From: Clostridium sp.
GTDB taxonomy: Bacteria; Bacillota; Clostridia; Clostridiales; Clostridiaceae
Assembly (NCBI GenBank): GCA_015058405.1
Contig: SVCL01000190.1
Location: forward strand, 1-37,829
Direction: 5' to 3'
Length of the DNA stretch: 37,829 nucleotides
Under the pieces are notes generated by a model. That model saw nothing but the letters and a program-made list of their open reading frames with translations, did not search any database and was not told the origin of the DNA. The position numbers were made by a program, and so were the translations under genes. Positions 26,005-34,634 of the stretch are shown in pieces; within the stretch, counting starts at the first letter, position 1, and each line of letters starts with the position of its first letter.

Positions 26005-26126
26005 AAGTATCTTCCTTTCTGCCTTAACTTACATTCCTATTTTGTACCTATATTAAATATTTTATTAATAATATTAGCTATATAATCACTTTTTAGAATC
26101 AGTAAACTTATTACAGTTCCATATCC

Positions 26127-26154
26127 ATTATATGTTATAATGTGTAAATCACAA
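26127..26154 (-). promoter_or_regulatory. Candidate promoter of the CHR-TPR-iadA operon
   Basis: The minus strand reads TTGTGA (26154-26149), a 16-bp spacer, then TATAAT (26132-26127), about 120 bases upstream of the first CHR start. A plus-strand TATAAT (26136-26141) that could serve the Nudix remnant overlaps it. Confidence 0.5.
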
Positions 26155-26175
26155 ATATAGAAAAGGGGCTTTTAT

Positions 26176-26383
26176 ATGAATATAAGAAAAATCTGCATAT
26201 TAACTAACATGTGTATGATATATGATAATGAAGGAAATATATTAGTGCAAAAAAGAATAAATCCTAATTGGCCTGGAATATGTTTTCCTGTTTGAAGAAA
26301 TGATTAAAATATTTGAAAATGATAAACTAAATGAAAATTTCTTTTTTAATACTAAGGATGGCTTTAAACTAAAAGAACTATAA
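26176..26383 (+). pseudogene. Nudix hydrolase remnant
   Basis: An AAAAGGGG site precedes an ATG and 39 codons that read like the start of an 8-oxo-dGTPase-type Nudix protein (CMIYDNEGNILVQKR, then NPNWPGICFP), stopping at TGA (26293-26295). A different frame then gives FEEMIKIFEND and ends KLKEL at 26383, like the C-terminus of such a protein. The Nudix box (G-x5-E-x7-REUXEE) that should follow the FPGG segment is absent, so an internal deletion of about 70-90 codons with frameshift is inferred. It cannot encode a working enzyme. Confidence 0.8.
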
Positions 26384-26392
26384 TTATTTACA

Positions 26393-26430
26393 TAAAAATA
26401 GCGATGTAAAGTATTAATTTACATCGCTAT
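26393..26430 (-). terminator. Terminator of ptsI
   Basis: ATAGCGATGTAAA (26398-26410) and TTTACATCGCTAT (26418-26430) form a perfect 13-bp stem followed on the minus strand by UUUUU. It is 12 bases past the ptsI stop. Confidence 0.9.
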
Positions 26431-26441
26431 GTATATCTATA

Positions 26442-28061
26442 TTATTCTTGATCTAATATAATCTTCTTAGCTGTTAATATTGAAGTAGCACTCATTGAGA
26501 ATTCGTCTAATCCGTATTCTACTAGTGTTGGTATAGCAGCTTCATCTCCTGCCATTTCTCCACACATTCCTACCCATTTACCATGCTTATGAGCTCCATC
26601 AATAGTCATCTTTATAAGTCTTAATACTGCTGGATGCATTGGGTTGTATAGGTAAGATACCTTTTCACTCATTCTATCAGCTGCTAATGTATATTGAATT
26701 AAGTCGTTAGTTCCTATTGAGAAGAAATCAACGTGCTTAGCTAATTCATCAGCCATAACTGCTGCAGCTGGAATTTCAACCATGATACCCCATTGAATAG
26801 TATCTGAATATTCTTTTCCTTCTGCCTTTAATTCAGCTTTACATTCTTCAACTATTTCTTTTGCTTGCATGAATTCTTGAATACCTGAAATCATTGGGAA
26901 CATAACACAAAGTTTTCCGTAAACAGAAGCTCTAAGTAATGCTCTTAATTGAACCTTGAATAATTCTTTTCTATCTAAGCAAAGTCTGATTGCTCTATAT
27001 CCTAAGAATGGGTTCATTTCTTGTGGTAATGGTAAGTAAGGAAGAGTCTTATCTCCACCGATATCAAGAGTTCTTATTACTACTTGTTTACCTTCCATTT
27101 TTTCAAGAACAAATTTGTAGCTTTCATATTGTTCTTCTTCAGTTGGTGCATTATCTCTATCCATGTATAAGAATTCAGTCCTGAATAATCCAACACCGTC
27201 TCCACCATTAGCTATTACTCCAAGTACATCTTCTGGCTTACCAATGTTTCCACAAACTTCAACTCTCTTACCTGATTTAGTTGTTGTTTTAACATCTATT
27301 AATTTCTTTAATTCTTCTTGTTCTTTTATAAACTTTTCTTTCTTAGCTTCATATTCAGCTATTACATCTTGTGATGGGTTAATTATTACATCACCTGTAA
27401 TACCATCTAATATAACTACATCTCCATTTTTAACTGAAGTTGTTATATCTCCAAGACCTAATACAGCAGGAATTTCTAATGTTCTAGCCATTATAGCTGC
27501 ATGAGAAGTTCTTCCTCCTATATTTGTCATAAATCCTATAACTTTAGTTCTATCTAATTGTGCTGTATCTGATGGAGTTAAGTCGTGAGCTACAACTATT
27601 GTGTTAGCTTCAGTTATAGCAAAAGCATCTCCACCTTTTCCTGCTAAATTAGAAATTATTCTCTTAGATACGTCTTTTATATCAGCTGCTCTTTCTCTCA
27701 TGTATGCATCTTCCATAGATTCGAAAATCATAACGAAAGTATTAGTTACATTTTCAACAGCCTTCATTGCATTTACGCTATTATTTTCAATTTCAAGATT
27801 CATTGCTCCTGTAAATTCAGGATCATCTAGTAATGTAATGTGAGCTTCAAAAACTGCTGCCTTTTCTTCTCCCATTTCTACTGCTGCTTTTGCTTTGATT
27901 TTTTCTAATTGTTCTCTTGATGCATCAAGAGCTACCTTTAAGCTTTCTTGCTCTTTAGCAACATCCTCAACCTTAGCATCAGTTATAACTATTTCTTCGT
28001 GTTCTTGTACAAAAACTTTTCCTATTGCATATCCTTTTGAAGCGGCAATACCTTTTTTCAT
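26442..28061 (-). CDS. ptsI: Phosphoenolpyruvate-protein phosphotransferase (PTS enzyme I)
   Basis: This 539-residue general PTS protein takes phosphate from PEP and passes it to HPr for sugar uptake. His187 in GGRTSHAAIMAR is the phosphorylated residue. The PEP-binding barrel follows, with GDGVGLFRTEFLYM, and the catalytic cysteine lies in GMCGEMAGD near residue 505. The ATG follows GAGGAGG at good spacing. No ptsH is adjacent, so the gene is monocistronic, with its own promoter, a leader of about 140 nt and a strong terminator. Confidence 0.96.
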   Translation of the reverse strand: MKKGIAASKGYAIGKVFVQEHEEIVITDAKVEDVAKEQESLKVALDASREQLEKIKAKAAVEMGEEKAAVFEAHITLLDDPEFTGAMNLEIENNSVNAMKAVENVTNTFVMIFESMEDAYMRERAADIKDVSKRIISNLAGKGGDAFAITEANTIVVAHDLTPSDTAQLDRTKVIGFMTNIGGRTSHAAIMARTLEIPAVLGLGDITTSVKNGDVVILDGITGDVIINPSQDVIAEYEAKKEKFIKEQEELKKLIDVKTTTKSGKRVEVCGNIGKPEDVLGVIANGGDGVGLFRTEFLYMDRDNAPTEEEQYESYKFVLEKMEGKQVVIRTLDIGGDKTLPYLPLPQEMNPFLGYRAIRLCLDRKELFKVQLRALLRASVYGKLCVMFPMISGIQEFMQAKEIVEECKAELKAEGKEYSDTIQWGIMVEIPAAAVMADELAKHVDFFSIGTNDLIQYTLAADRMSEKVSYLYNPMHPAVLRLIKMTIDGAHKHGKWVGMCGEMAGDEAAIPTLVEYGLDEFSMSATSILTAKKIILDQE

Positions 28062-28165
28062 GATTAATGATCCTCCTCGAAATATATATTTTGATATTTT
28101 AAATCCATCTCTCTTAGCATAATTACTTAATTAAGTATACCCAAAATTAAGTCTTCCAAAAATAC

Positions 28166-28249
28166 CAATTTAAAGGTTTACTTAAAGTTGTCTAATCCAT
28201 AACATTATCTATTATAACATATTTTTTTAACATGTTAACCTTTAAATTG
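28166..28249. repeat. Perfect 13-bp inverted repeat flanking the ptsI promoter
   Basis: CAATTTAAAGGTT at 28166-28178 and its exact reverse complement at 28237-28249. The upstream arm touches the -35 box and the other arm lies in the transcribed leader, so it cannot be a simple RNA hairpin. It may be a regulator-binding pair. Confidence 0.55.
28211..28238 (-). promoter_or_regulatory. Extended -10 promoter of ptsI
   Basis: The minus strand reads TTAACA (28238-28233), a 16-bp spacer, then TATAAT (28216-28211), with TG one base upstream of the -10 (TGTTATAAT). Start predicted near 28204, leaving a leader of about 140 nt. Confidence 0.7.
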
Positions 28250-28294
28250 CTATTTTCTTAATTAATTATATTTATTTTACTTTTTAAAAATCTT

Positions 28295-28786
28295 TTACAA
28301 ATCATCTAAAAGAGTAGCTGCCTTAGCATAAACTGTAGATTTTCCTTCAAAAAAGTCAGTTTTTACAGAATTAGCATCAGCTAAAACATCAATCCAAGCA
28401 GCTGGATTCTTCTCTATATTTTCGTACACCTTTTCTAAACCTATAGCGGATAATCTTAAGTTTCCTAAATATTTTATATAATCTTCAATTAATTTCTCAT
28501 TTATACCTTGAATATTATCTCCTATTACATAATGTCCCCATGCTATTTCATGTTCAACACCAGTTTTAATCATCTCAGTAAGTTCAGCCTTTAATTCATC
28601 AGTAAATAAATTTATTTCCTCAGGAATCCAAAAATTATTCATAGCCTGCCTATACCAATCACTTACCCAAGAATATTTCATATTATTAAAATCGTTAAGA
28701 TTAGTAGTATTCCCGTTAATCATTCGTTTTTTACTTACTTCAACATCCCCAAATTCATTAAACAGTGGTTTTCTTTTTACATCCAT
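28295..28786 (-). pseudogene. nrdB: Class I ribonucleotide reductase beta subunit, internally deleted
   Basis: The frame is open for 163 codons with a good AGGAGGTGAG site, but the family is about 320-350 residues. The first ~60 residues (RKPLFNEFGD, then KYSWVSDWYRQAMNNFWIPE) match the NrdB N-terminus. From about residue 62 (ELKAELTEMIKTGVEHEIAWGH) the sequence is already the C-terminal third, ending ATLLDDL. The in-frame gap of roughly 170-180 residues should have held the radical tyrosine and most di-iron ligands; only the last Glu/His segment remains. It cannot build the cofactor. It lies 13 bases after the equally broken nrdA. Confidence 0.85.
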
Positions 28787-28799
28787 TCCTTCTCACCTC

Positions 28800-29980
28800 C
28801 TATGCTGAACAACTTTCACAATCTGAAACAGTTAAAGATTTACTTCTAACATAATAAATTGATTTAACCTTATTCTCACATGCCTCTATATAAAGATTCA
28901 TTATTTGTCTCATTGTATAATTTGTAGTTATATATAAATTAAAAGATTGTCCTTGATCTATATGTCTTTGTCTAACTCCATTGACTTTAACACACCAGTT
29001 TTGACTTATATTATAAGCCGAATTATAGTACCAATAATTATCATCACAAAGATTTGGTGCAGTTTTAGGAACTATACTTCCTTTTTTTTCTTCAAAGTAA
29101 AACCTAGACATTATAGGATCTACACCTTCGCTAGTACCAGCTATAGTTGAAGTAGAACCATTTGGTGCAACAGCCATAAGATAACCATTTCTCATTCCAA
29201 ACTTCCTTACCTCATCTTTAAGAGCACACCAGCTTTCAGATTCATATCCTCTAATCTTAAAGTAATCTCCATTTTCCCAATCAGAACCTTGAAATACCTC
29301 ATAAGCTCCCTTTTCTTTTGCTATATTCATACTAGCTTTTATCGCATGCAAATGGAGTTCCTGTTTCGGCTGCACTTTTTATAATAAGTCTAACTATATC
29401 TTCCTTTGCAAGTTTCCAAAATAGATTCGGATAACATAATCCATGAAATACATCATGAGCTTTTTTTCTATCGTCACCATTATTAGTTCTTATTTGCAGA
29501 AATTCTGGCATATCCTTATGCCAAGCATCAAACCATATAGCTACAGATCCATTCCTCACACCTAATTGATCAACAGCTACTGCAGTATCATTAAATAACT
29601 TTATCCAAGGAATAACACCACCTGAAGCTCCTTTAAATCCTCTGATAGATGTACTTCCCGTATAAGCCTTTATCTGTTAACTCCCTAACAAGCTTATATA
29701 AATCTCCGTATACATTCTCTTCCTCAAGTAATCCTCGCTTACTCTTCACATCTTCATATAAGTTTTGAATATATAACTTAGCTGCTACAAACTGCCACTT
29801 AGGTTCCATTTCAGTAGTTAATTCTAACGAAATTTGTATTAAAGATTTTCTTATTTCTTTTTCATTCATATTTGGTCTAATTATATGCCCTAAAGCTTCT
29901 ATAAGTCGTTCACTTGTATATACTCCTTCATCATCTTTTATTGACTAAAGAGCAAATTCACATATTTCTCTAATATTCAC
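28800..29980 (-). pseudogene. nrdA: Class I ribonucleotide reductase alpha subunit, decayed
   Basis: A GTG at 29980 with a GGAGG site starts a frame that hits TAG at codon 12 (29947-29945). The same frame resumes (KDDEGVYTSERLIEALGHII) to a stop near 29633. Another frame carries VIPWIKLFNDTAVAVDQLG to SAAETGTPF (about 29660-29340). A third carries AIKASMNIAKEKGAYEVF to a C-terminal CESCSA (29340-28800). The stretches between the pieces lack expected parts, including the first active-site cysteine region and the central cysteine/glutamate (NLC-E) loop. About 394 codons remain of a usual 700-770. Multiple deletions, frameshifts and a stop make it nonfunctional. It forms a dead operon with nrdB. 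Confidence 0.88.
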
Positions 29981-29991
29981 TTTTACTTCCT

Positions 29992-30007
29992 CCACAATAT
30001 ATAGTAT
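29992..30007 (-). promoter_or_regulatory. NrdR-like box 1
   Basis: The minus strand reads ATACTATATATTGTGG, 14 of 16 matches to the NrdR-box pattern ACACTATATATTGTGT. It ends next to the ribosome site of the nrdA pseudogene. Confidence 0.55.
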
Positions 30008-30034
30008 ATATTTATTAAACACCCATGAATTCAT

Positions 30035-30050
30035 CTACAATATATAGTTA
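30035..30050 (-). promoter_or_regulatory. NrdR-like box 2
   Basis: The minus strand reads TAACTATATATTGTAG, sharing the core ACTATATATTGT with box 1. Centres are 43 bp apart, close to four helical turns, a normal tandem NrdR arrangement. A possible nrd promoter (TTGTAG, 17 bp, TAATAA) lies between and overlaps this box. Confidence 0.5.
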
Positions 30051-30189
30051 TTATATTTATAGTATTTTAATATATAAAACTCTCTATACTCCATTTTAGC
30101 CATAATAAATAATAAAAATAAACTTTTTCTTCCGAATCCTCTCTTTTTAATAATAATTATCTGCTAGTAACAATTATCCGAAAATGAAT

Positions 30190-30224
30190 AAAAAAATATG
30201 TAGAAGTATACACTTCTACATATA
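30190..30224 (-). terminator. Terminator of the two-component operon
   Basis: TATGTAGAAGT (30197-30207) and ACTTCTACATA (30212-30222) form a perfect 11-bp stem followed on the minus strand by seven U, 22 bases past the histidine kinase stop. Confidence 0.9.
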
Positions 30225-30245
30225 TAAACTTACATATAATTATCT

Positions 30246-32063
30246 TTACAAAGTTTTAGGTAATATTACAAACATCTTAAACATATCACCATCTCTAACA
30301 ATATTAATACTACCATCATGTAATTCAATAATACTTTTAGTTATTGCAAGACCAAGACCTGAACCTTCTACCTTAGAATTTCTTGATTCATCTCCTCTTA
30401 CAAACCTTTCAAATATCTCATTATTATCAAAGTTCATCTCATAATTAGCAATATTTTTGAAAGATATTTCAACTTCATCTTCCCTATCAATAATATCAAT
30501 ATAAACCCTTGTATTATCCAAAGAATACTTCATTGCATTTATGATTACATTTTCTATTACTCTAGACATTAGTTTACCATCTAAGTCCATATAAATTTCA
30601 TCTGATAAACTATTTACTTTAAATTCAATATTCTTTTCTTCATATAAATAAGAATATTCTCCGACAACTTGATGAATTAAAGCCAATATATTAATCTTTT
30701 CTTTTGAAATCTTCATCTTTCCACTATTGATTTTAGACATTTCAAATAAATCATCTATTAGTATCTTTAACTTTTTTGACTTTTGCTCAACAATCTTTAA
30801 ATACTCTGTTCTTTCCTCTTCTGTAATCTCTGGAGATTTTAAAATATTAACATAATTTATTATAGAAGTTAAAGGTGTTCTTAAATCATGAGATACATTA
30901 GAAATAAGCTCTGTTTTTAATTTTTCATTTTTAAGTGTATCTTGAACAGCTATTTCATAACCTCTCCTAATTTTATTTATATTTTCTATAAGATCCAGTA
31001 TTTCAGGGCCACCCTTTTCTGCAATATGATAGTTTATATCTCCTTCATTTATCTTCTTTAAACTATCACTAACCATAGAAATTTCTATAGTTTTCTTTAT
31101 TGAATAAACAACTCCTACCATTGGTAAAATTATAAGAAGAAGACTTCCTTTAAAAGGATAAGCTCTAAAAAAACCTACAAGCATATTATTTTCATATCCT
31201 CCTATTGCAAGAAGATATAGATAAACAATAAAGAATATAATAAATCCTATAATACTTCCTATTAAAGCTCTTCTAGGCTGCTTATATCTAAATCCATACT
31301 TAAATACATATATAATACTCATTATATAATTGCCTCTAATCCTAAAGTTTTCTTTATACTTAATTATACTTCTAAGTATTTTTATAAATAAAAATACAGC
31401 TACTATTGCCAAGAAAATCAAATCATAAACTATTCTTATATTTTCAGATGTAGAATATGTATTTATTCCTGTATAATAATATTCTTCAAAGTCGCCTATA
31501 ATTTCATTATCAATCGAAAAATTTCCATTCTCAACTAACCTATTAAAAGAATTTTTATTATCATAATAAGCATAAATCTCCTCTGAATTATACTTCTCAA
31601 CTATATAATTTTTTATATTTTCTGTTGTATACTCCACATCATCAACTTGAAAATATTGATTAGGATCATTAGTATATATTTCATCTGTTTTCTTATTTTT
31701 TATAATAAAATATATCTTTCTTTTTCCTAAATCTATATTTGTCTCATAACTTTTATATAAAAAGTTTTTTCTTATATTATCTTTAACTTCTGCTGTTCCA
31801 TAATCCAATAATTCTAAACAATTCGTTTTTAAATATATCATATTAATATATTTAGAAATATCTACGTCCAAACTACTTGTATAATAATCTTTTGGATTAA
31901 TAGTAGCCTCTACAGCAGACATTACTCTTGAGTATGATTTACTTGAAAAGTTTTTATATGTTTCAATCCCAAAATAACCAACTATCAGAAGTAATACTAT
32001 TATTTCTATAAGCCATACATTATTTATGTAAGATTTAATTTTACTTTTCAATCTTATACCCAA
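30246..32063 (-). CDS. Sensor histidine kinase
   Basis: This 605-residue membrane kinase has one membrane helix (about 16-36), an extracytoplasmic sensor region (40-210), then helices near 215-232 and a further pair at about 270-320. A HAMP-like linker (VSDSLKKINEGDINY) follows. The phospho-acceptor H-box is SHDLRTPLTSI (His near 390), then N-box NVIINAMKYS, and G-box EGSGLGLAITKSI. It overlaps the response regulator by 23 bases and starts at a non-ATG codon (TTG at 32063, or TTG four codons later). The four-helix layout with an extra membrane pair is VanS/WalK-unlike; the stimulus is unknown. Confidence 0.9.
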   Translation of the reverse strand: MGIRLKSKIKSYINNVWLIEIIVLLLIVGYFGIETYKNFSSKSYSRVMSAVEATINPKDYYTSSLDVDISKYINMIYLKTNCLELLDYGTAEVKDNIRKNFLYKSYETNIDLGKRKIYFIIKNKKTDEIYTNDPNQYFQVDDVEYTTENIKNYIVEKYNSEEIYAYYDNKNSFNRLVENGNFSIDNEIIGDFEEYYYTGINTYSTSENIRIVYDLIFLAIVAVFLFIKILRSIIKYKENFRIRGNYIMSIIYVFKYGFRYKQPRRALIGSIIGFIIFFIVYLYLLAIGGYENNMLVGFFRAYPFKGSLLLIILPMVGVVYSIKKTIEISMVSDSLKKINEGDINYHIAEKGGPEILDLIENINKIRRGYEIAVQDTLKNEKLKTELISNVSHDLRTPLTSIINYVNILKSPEITEEERTEYLKIVEQKSKKLKILIDDLFEMSKINSGKMKISKEKINILALIHQVVGEYSYLYEEKNIEFKVNSLSDEIYMDLDGKLMSRVIENVIINAMKYSLDNTRVYIDIIDREDEVEISFKNIANYEMNFDNNEIFERFVRGDESRNSKVEGSGLGLAITKSIIELHDGSINIVRDGDMFKMFVILPKTL

Positions 32064-32724
32064 TACCCCACACCACCTTTATATATTCAGGTTCCTTAGT
32101 ATTCAATTCTATCTTTTCTCTAATTCTTCTTATATGAACTGTTACAGTATTTTCACTTTTATAAAAAGGTTCTTCCCACACTTTTTCATATATCTCTTTT
32201 ATAGAAAATATTCTACCAAGATTAGATGCTAATAAATAAAGTATCTTGTATTCAGTTGCAGTAACTCTTATTTCTTCTCCTCTAACTGTTATCTTTTTTG
32301 CTAAAGTATCTATTTCTAAATCCCTAACCTTTACAACGCCTTTATCTTCTACATTAAGTGGATTTTCATATCTTCTTAATTGAGATTTTACTCTAGCCAC
32401 AAGTTCAAGATGGTTAAATGGTTTTGAAATATAATCATCTGCACCAACATTCAAACCTAAAATTTTATCTGAATCTTCACCTTTAGCCGATAGCATTATT
32501 ATAGGGATATTATTACTTTCTCTTATTTTCATACAAGTTTTTATACCATCTAACCTTGGCATCATTATATCCAATATAATTAAATGAATTTGATTAGTCT
32601 CTAAAATTTCTAAAGCTTCAAGACCATCTCCAGCCTTAATTACTTTTAAACTTTCGCCTCTTAAATATATTTCAATCGCATCTCTTATTTCCTTTTCATC
32701 ATCAACAACTAAAACATTATACAC
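32041..32724 (-). CDS. OmpR-family response regulator
   Basis: This 227-residue regulator has a receiver domain with D8-D9, phospho-acceptor D52 (LIILDIMMP), the Ser of MLSAKGE and the Lys of SKPF. The C-terminal winged helix (about 130-227) ends in the typical VWGIGYKIEK. The start is GTG with AAGGGGGG. It is the partner of the overlapping histidine kinase. Target genes are unknown; the TPR protein gene just upstream on the same strand is one candidate. Confidence 0.93.
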   Translation of the reverse strand: MYNVLVVDDEKEIRDAIEIYLRGESLKVIKAGDGLEALEILETNQIHLIILDIMMPRLDGIKTCMKIRESNNIPIIMLSAKGEDSDKILGLNVGADDYISKPFNHLELVARVKSQLRRYENPLNVEDKGVVKVRDLEIDTLAKKITVRGEEIRVTATEYKILYLLASNLGRIFSIKEIYEKVWEEPFYKSENTVTVHIRRIREKIELNTKEPEYIKVVWGIGYKIEK

Positions 32725-32752
32725 ACAATTCCCCCCTTAAGTTATAGGTTTC

Positions 32753-32781
32753 TTTATATTATATAACTTATTAAAACACAA
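32753..32781 (-). promoter_or_regulatory. Sigma-A promoter of the two-component operon
   Basis: The minus strand reads TTGTGT (32781-32776), a 17-bp spacer, then TATAAA (32758-32753), about 29 bases before the GTG start. Confidence 0.65.
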
Positions 32782-32818
32782 AAAATTAATCTCTTTATTA
32801 CGTTTTTATTAATATAAA

Positions 32819-33520
32819 CTAAGCTATTAATTCATTAAAAGTCTTACTATTTCTAACTGGATCAAAATCTTTTTCTGTTCTAGCCTCCTTTTTTATTCCC
32901 GATTCACCTTCCTTAGCTCCTTCAATTTCTATAGCCTTTTTAAGGTTTTCAATAGTTTTATCCACATCTCCTCTTCTTCCATATATAGATGCTTTACCAT
33001 AATAACTCCACATATATTGTTCTACTTCTAAAGCTTTATCATACCATAATAAAGCCTCATCAAGTCTTCCATATAACTCATAATCAAAAGCTTTATTATA
33101 TCTAGCATAACCATAATTAGGATTTATCTCTAAAGATTTATCTATATCTTTCATTCCTTCCTCAAATCCCTTACTAAAAGCTTTTGCTATTCCTCTAATG
33201 TTATAAGCTTTGAAACTTTCAGGAAACTTTTCTATAACAATATTAGCTTTATCAATAGCCTGTTCATACTCTCCTGCAAAAAAACTATTATATGCTTCAT
33301 TATATAACTTCTCTTCTTCAGGATTTTCTTTATTTGCCTCTTCTTTTATTAAATTTTCTTTGTTTTCCTCTGTAGCTATTAATTTTTCTTCTTTATTTTC
33401 TATATTATTTGTATTTTTTCTATTATCTAGGGCCACATTAATAATGACTACTACAGAAATTATTATCAATATAGACAAAACTATTTTTTTTATTTTTATA
33501 CTCCTTGGTAACTTCATCAT
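32819..33520 (-). CDS. Membrane-anchored TPR protein
   Basis: This 233-residue protein has a basic N-terminus, one membrane helix (about 12-30, IVLSILIIISVVVIIN), an Asn/Glu/Lys-rich linker to about 70, then three to four TPR repeats (YNEAYNSFFAGEYEQAIDKA, SFKAYNIRGIAKAF, YGRLDEALLWYDKALE). The repeats should lie outside the membrane. The ATG at 33520 is spaced 5 bases from AAGGAGAG; a longer frame beginning at 33559 includes that site and is rejected. The specific partner is unknown. Confidence 0.75.
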   Translation of the reverse strand: MMKLPRSIKIKKIVLSILIIISVVVIINVALDNRKNTNNIENKEEKLIATEENKENLIKEEANKENPEEEKLYNEAYNSFFAGEYEQAIDKANIVIEKFPESFKAYNIRGIAKAFSKGFEEGMKDIDKSLEINPNYGYARYNKAFDYELYGRLDEALLWYDKALEVEQYMWSYYGKASIYGRRGDVDKTIENLKKAIEIEGAKEGESGIKKEARTEKDFDPVRNSKTFNELIA

Positions 33521-33608
33521 CTTTTCTCTCCTTCTACAATTTACATAGTTTAACAACAATTTTATTTTACAATATATCCACTATTTTATTATTTTATGCT
33601 ATAACTAC

Positions 33609-33637
33609 TTAACTTTACAGTTTTTTTTATATATAAT
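33609..33637 (+). promoter_or_regulatory. Sigma-A promoter of the YitT-family gene
   Basis: TTAACT (33609-33614), 17 bp, then TATAAT (33632-33637), 45 bases before the ATG. Confidence 0.65.
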
Positions 33638-33682
33638 AACAATGAACATATTAAACAATTACATTTTTAAGAGGTATTAATT

Positions 33683-34540
33683 ATGAACTTAATTAAAAAA
33701 AATAAAGATTTTATTCTTGATGTAATAATAATATTCATCGGTTGTTTTATCGCATCTATTGGTGTAAACCTATTTTTAAGTCACGCAAAACTTCTAAGTG
33801 GTGGCGCTACTGGTATTGCTCTTATCTTAGAATATATAACTTACTTTCCTTCAGGTATTTCTGTATTCTTGATTAACTTACCCTTATTTGCTTTAAGTTA
33901 TAGAAAATTATCAAAAACATTCACCTTATATTCTGCTATCGGAATGTTATCCTTATCAATTTCATTACTTTTAACAAAACAATTTTCTACAGTAATACAA
34001 GTAGATGATATTTTGCTATATTGCCTTTATGGTGGTGCTTTATGTGGAATAGGTTATGGACTAGTATTCCTTAGAAATGGGTCTACTGGTGGAACTGATA
34101 TTATTACTATGTTAATAAGACAAAAATATTCAAATTTTAATATAGGTGCTGTTGGTTTTTCACTTAACTTTACCATAGTCCTTTTAGGAGCTATTATTTT
34201 TGGTCTCCCAAGAGCATTATATACACTTATATCTATATTTACTCAAGGACTAGTCCTTGATCAAATGCTTAAAGGTTTCTCTAGCAAAAAATTATTGCTT
34301 ATATTAACAGAAAAAGAAGATGAAATTATTGATTATATAATTAAAGATCTACATAGGGGTGTTACTACATTACCTGCTCGTGGAGAATTCACTGACAGTA
34401 CAAAACGTATGCTTTACTGTTTAGTAACCACAAGACAAATGATAGAACTTAAATCAAAAATTTTATCTCTAGATTCAAAGGCATTTATTAGTATACTAGA
34501 TGTTTCTGAAGTTAAAGGAAAAGGCTTTACTAATCTATAA
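33683..34540 (+). CDS. YitT family membrane protein
   Basis: This 285-residue protein has five to six membrane helices in the first 205 residues, the conserved SHAKLLSGGATGIALIL segment and the RNGSTGGTDII segment. A soluble C-terminal DUF2179 domain follows (about 220-280, TEKEDEIIDYIIKDLHRGVT). It belongs to the YitT/YpjC/YqfU group of Firmicute membrane proteins with no established transport substrate. The ATG follows AAGAGG. It stands alone on the plus strand with a terminator behind it. Confidence 0.9.
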   Translation: MNLIKKNKDFILDVIIIFIGCFIASIGVNLFLSHAKLLSGGATGIALILEYITYFPSGISVFLINLPLFALSYRKLSKTFTLYSAIGMLSLSISLLLTKQFSTVIQVDDILLYCLYGGALCGIGYGLVFLRNGSTGGTDIITMLIRQKYSNFNIGAVGFSLNFTIVLLGAIIFGLPRALYTLISIFTQGLVLDQMLKGFSSKKLLLILTEKEDEIIDYIIKDLHRGVTTLPARGEFTDSTKRMLYCLVTTRQMIELKSKILSLDSKAFISILDVSEVKGKGFTNL

Positions 34541-34565
34541 AATAACTTTTTATTAGTACTATATA

Positions 34566-34620
34566 TTATAAAAGATAATAAATCTGCTTTTAATTATGCT
34601 GAATTTATTATCTTTTATAA
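34566..34620 (+). terminator. Terminator of the YitT-family gene
   Basis: Arms 34566-34583 and 34603-34620 form a perfect 18-bp A/T-rich stem with a 19-base loop, followed on the plus strand by a T-rich stretch (TTTTATTTTC). It may also stop the convergent fumarase transcript. Confidence 0.75.
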
Positions 34621-34634
34621 TTTTATTTTCTTTT

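Noticed and set aside
30001..30120. Runs of ATATAT-rich sequence that could be read as a short tandem repeat
   Set aside because: Only the two NrdR-like boxes show real identity; the rest is ordinary A/T-rich spacer.
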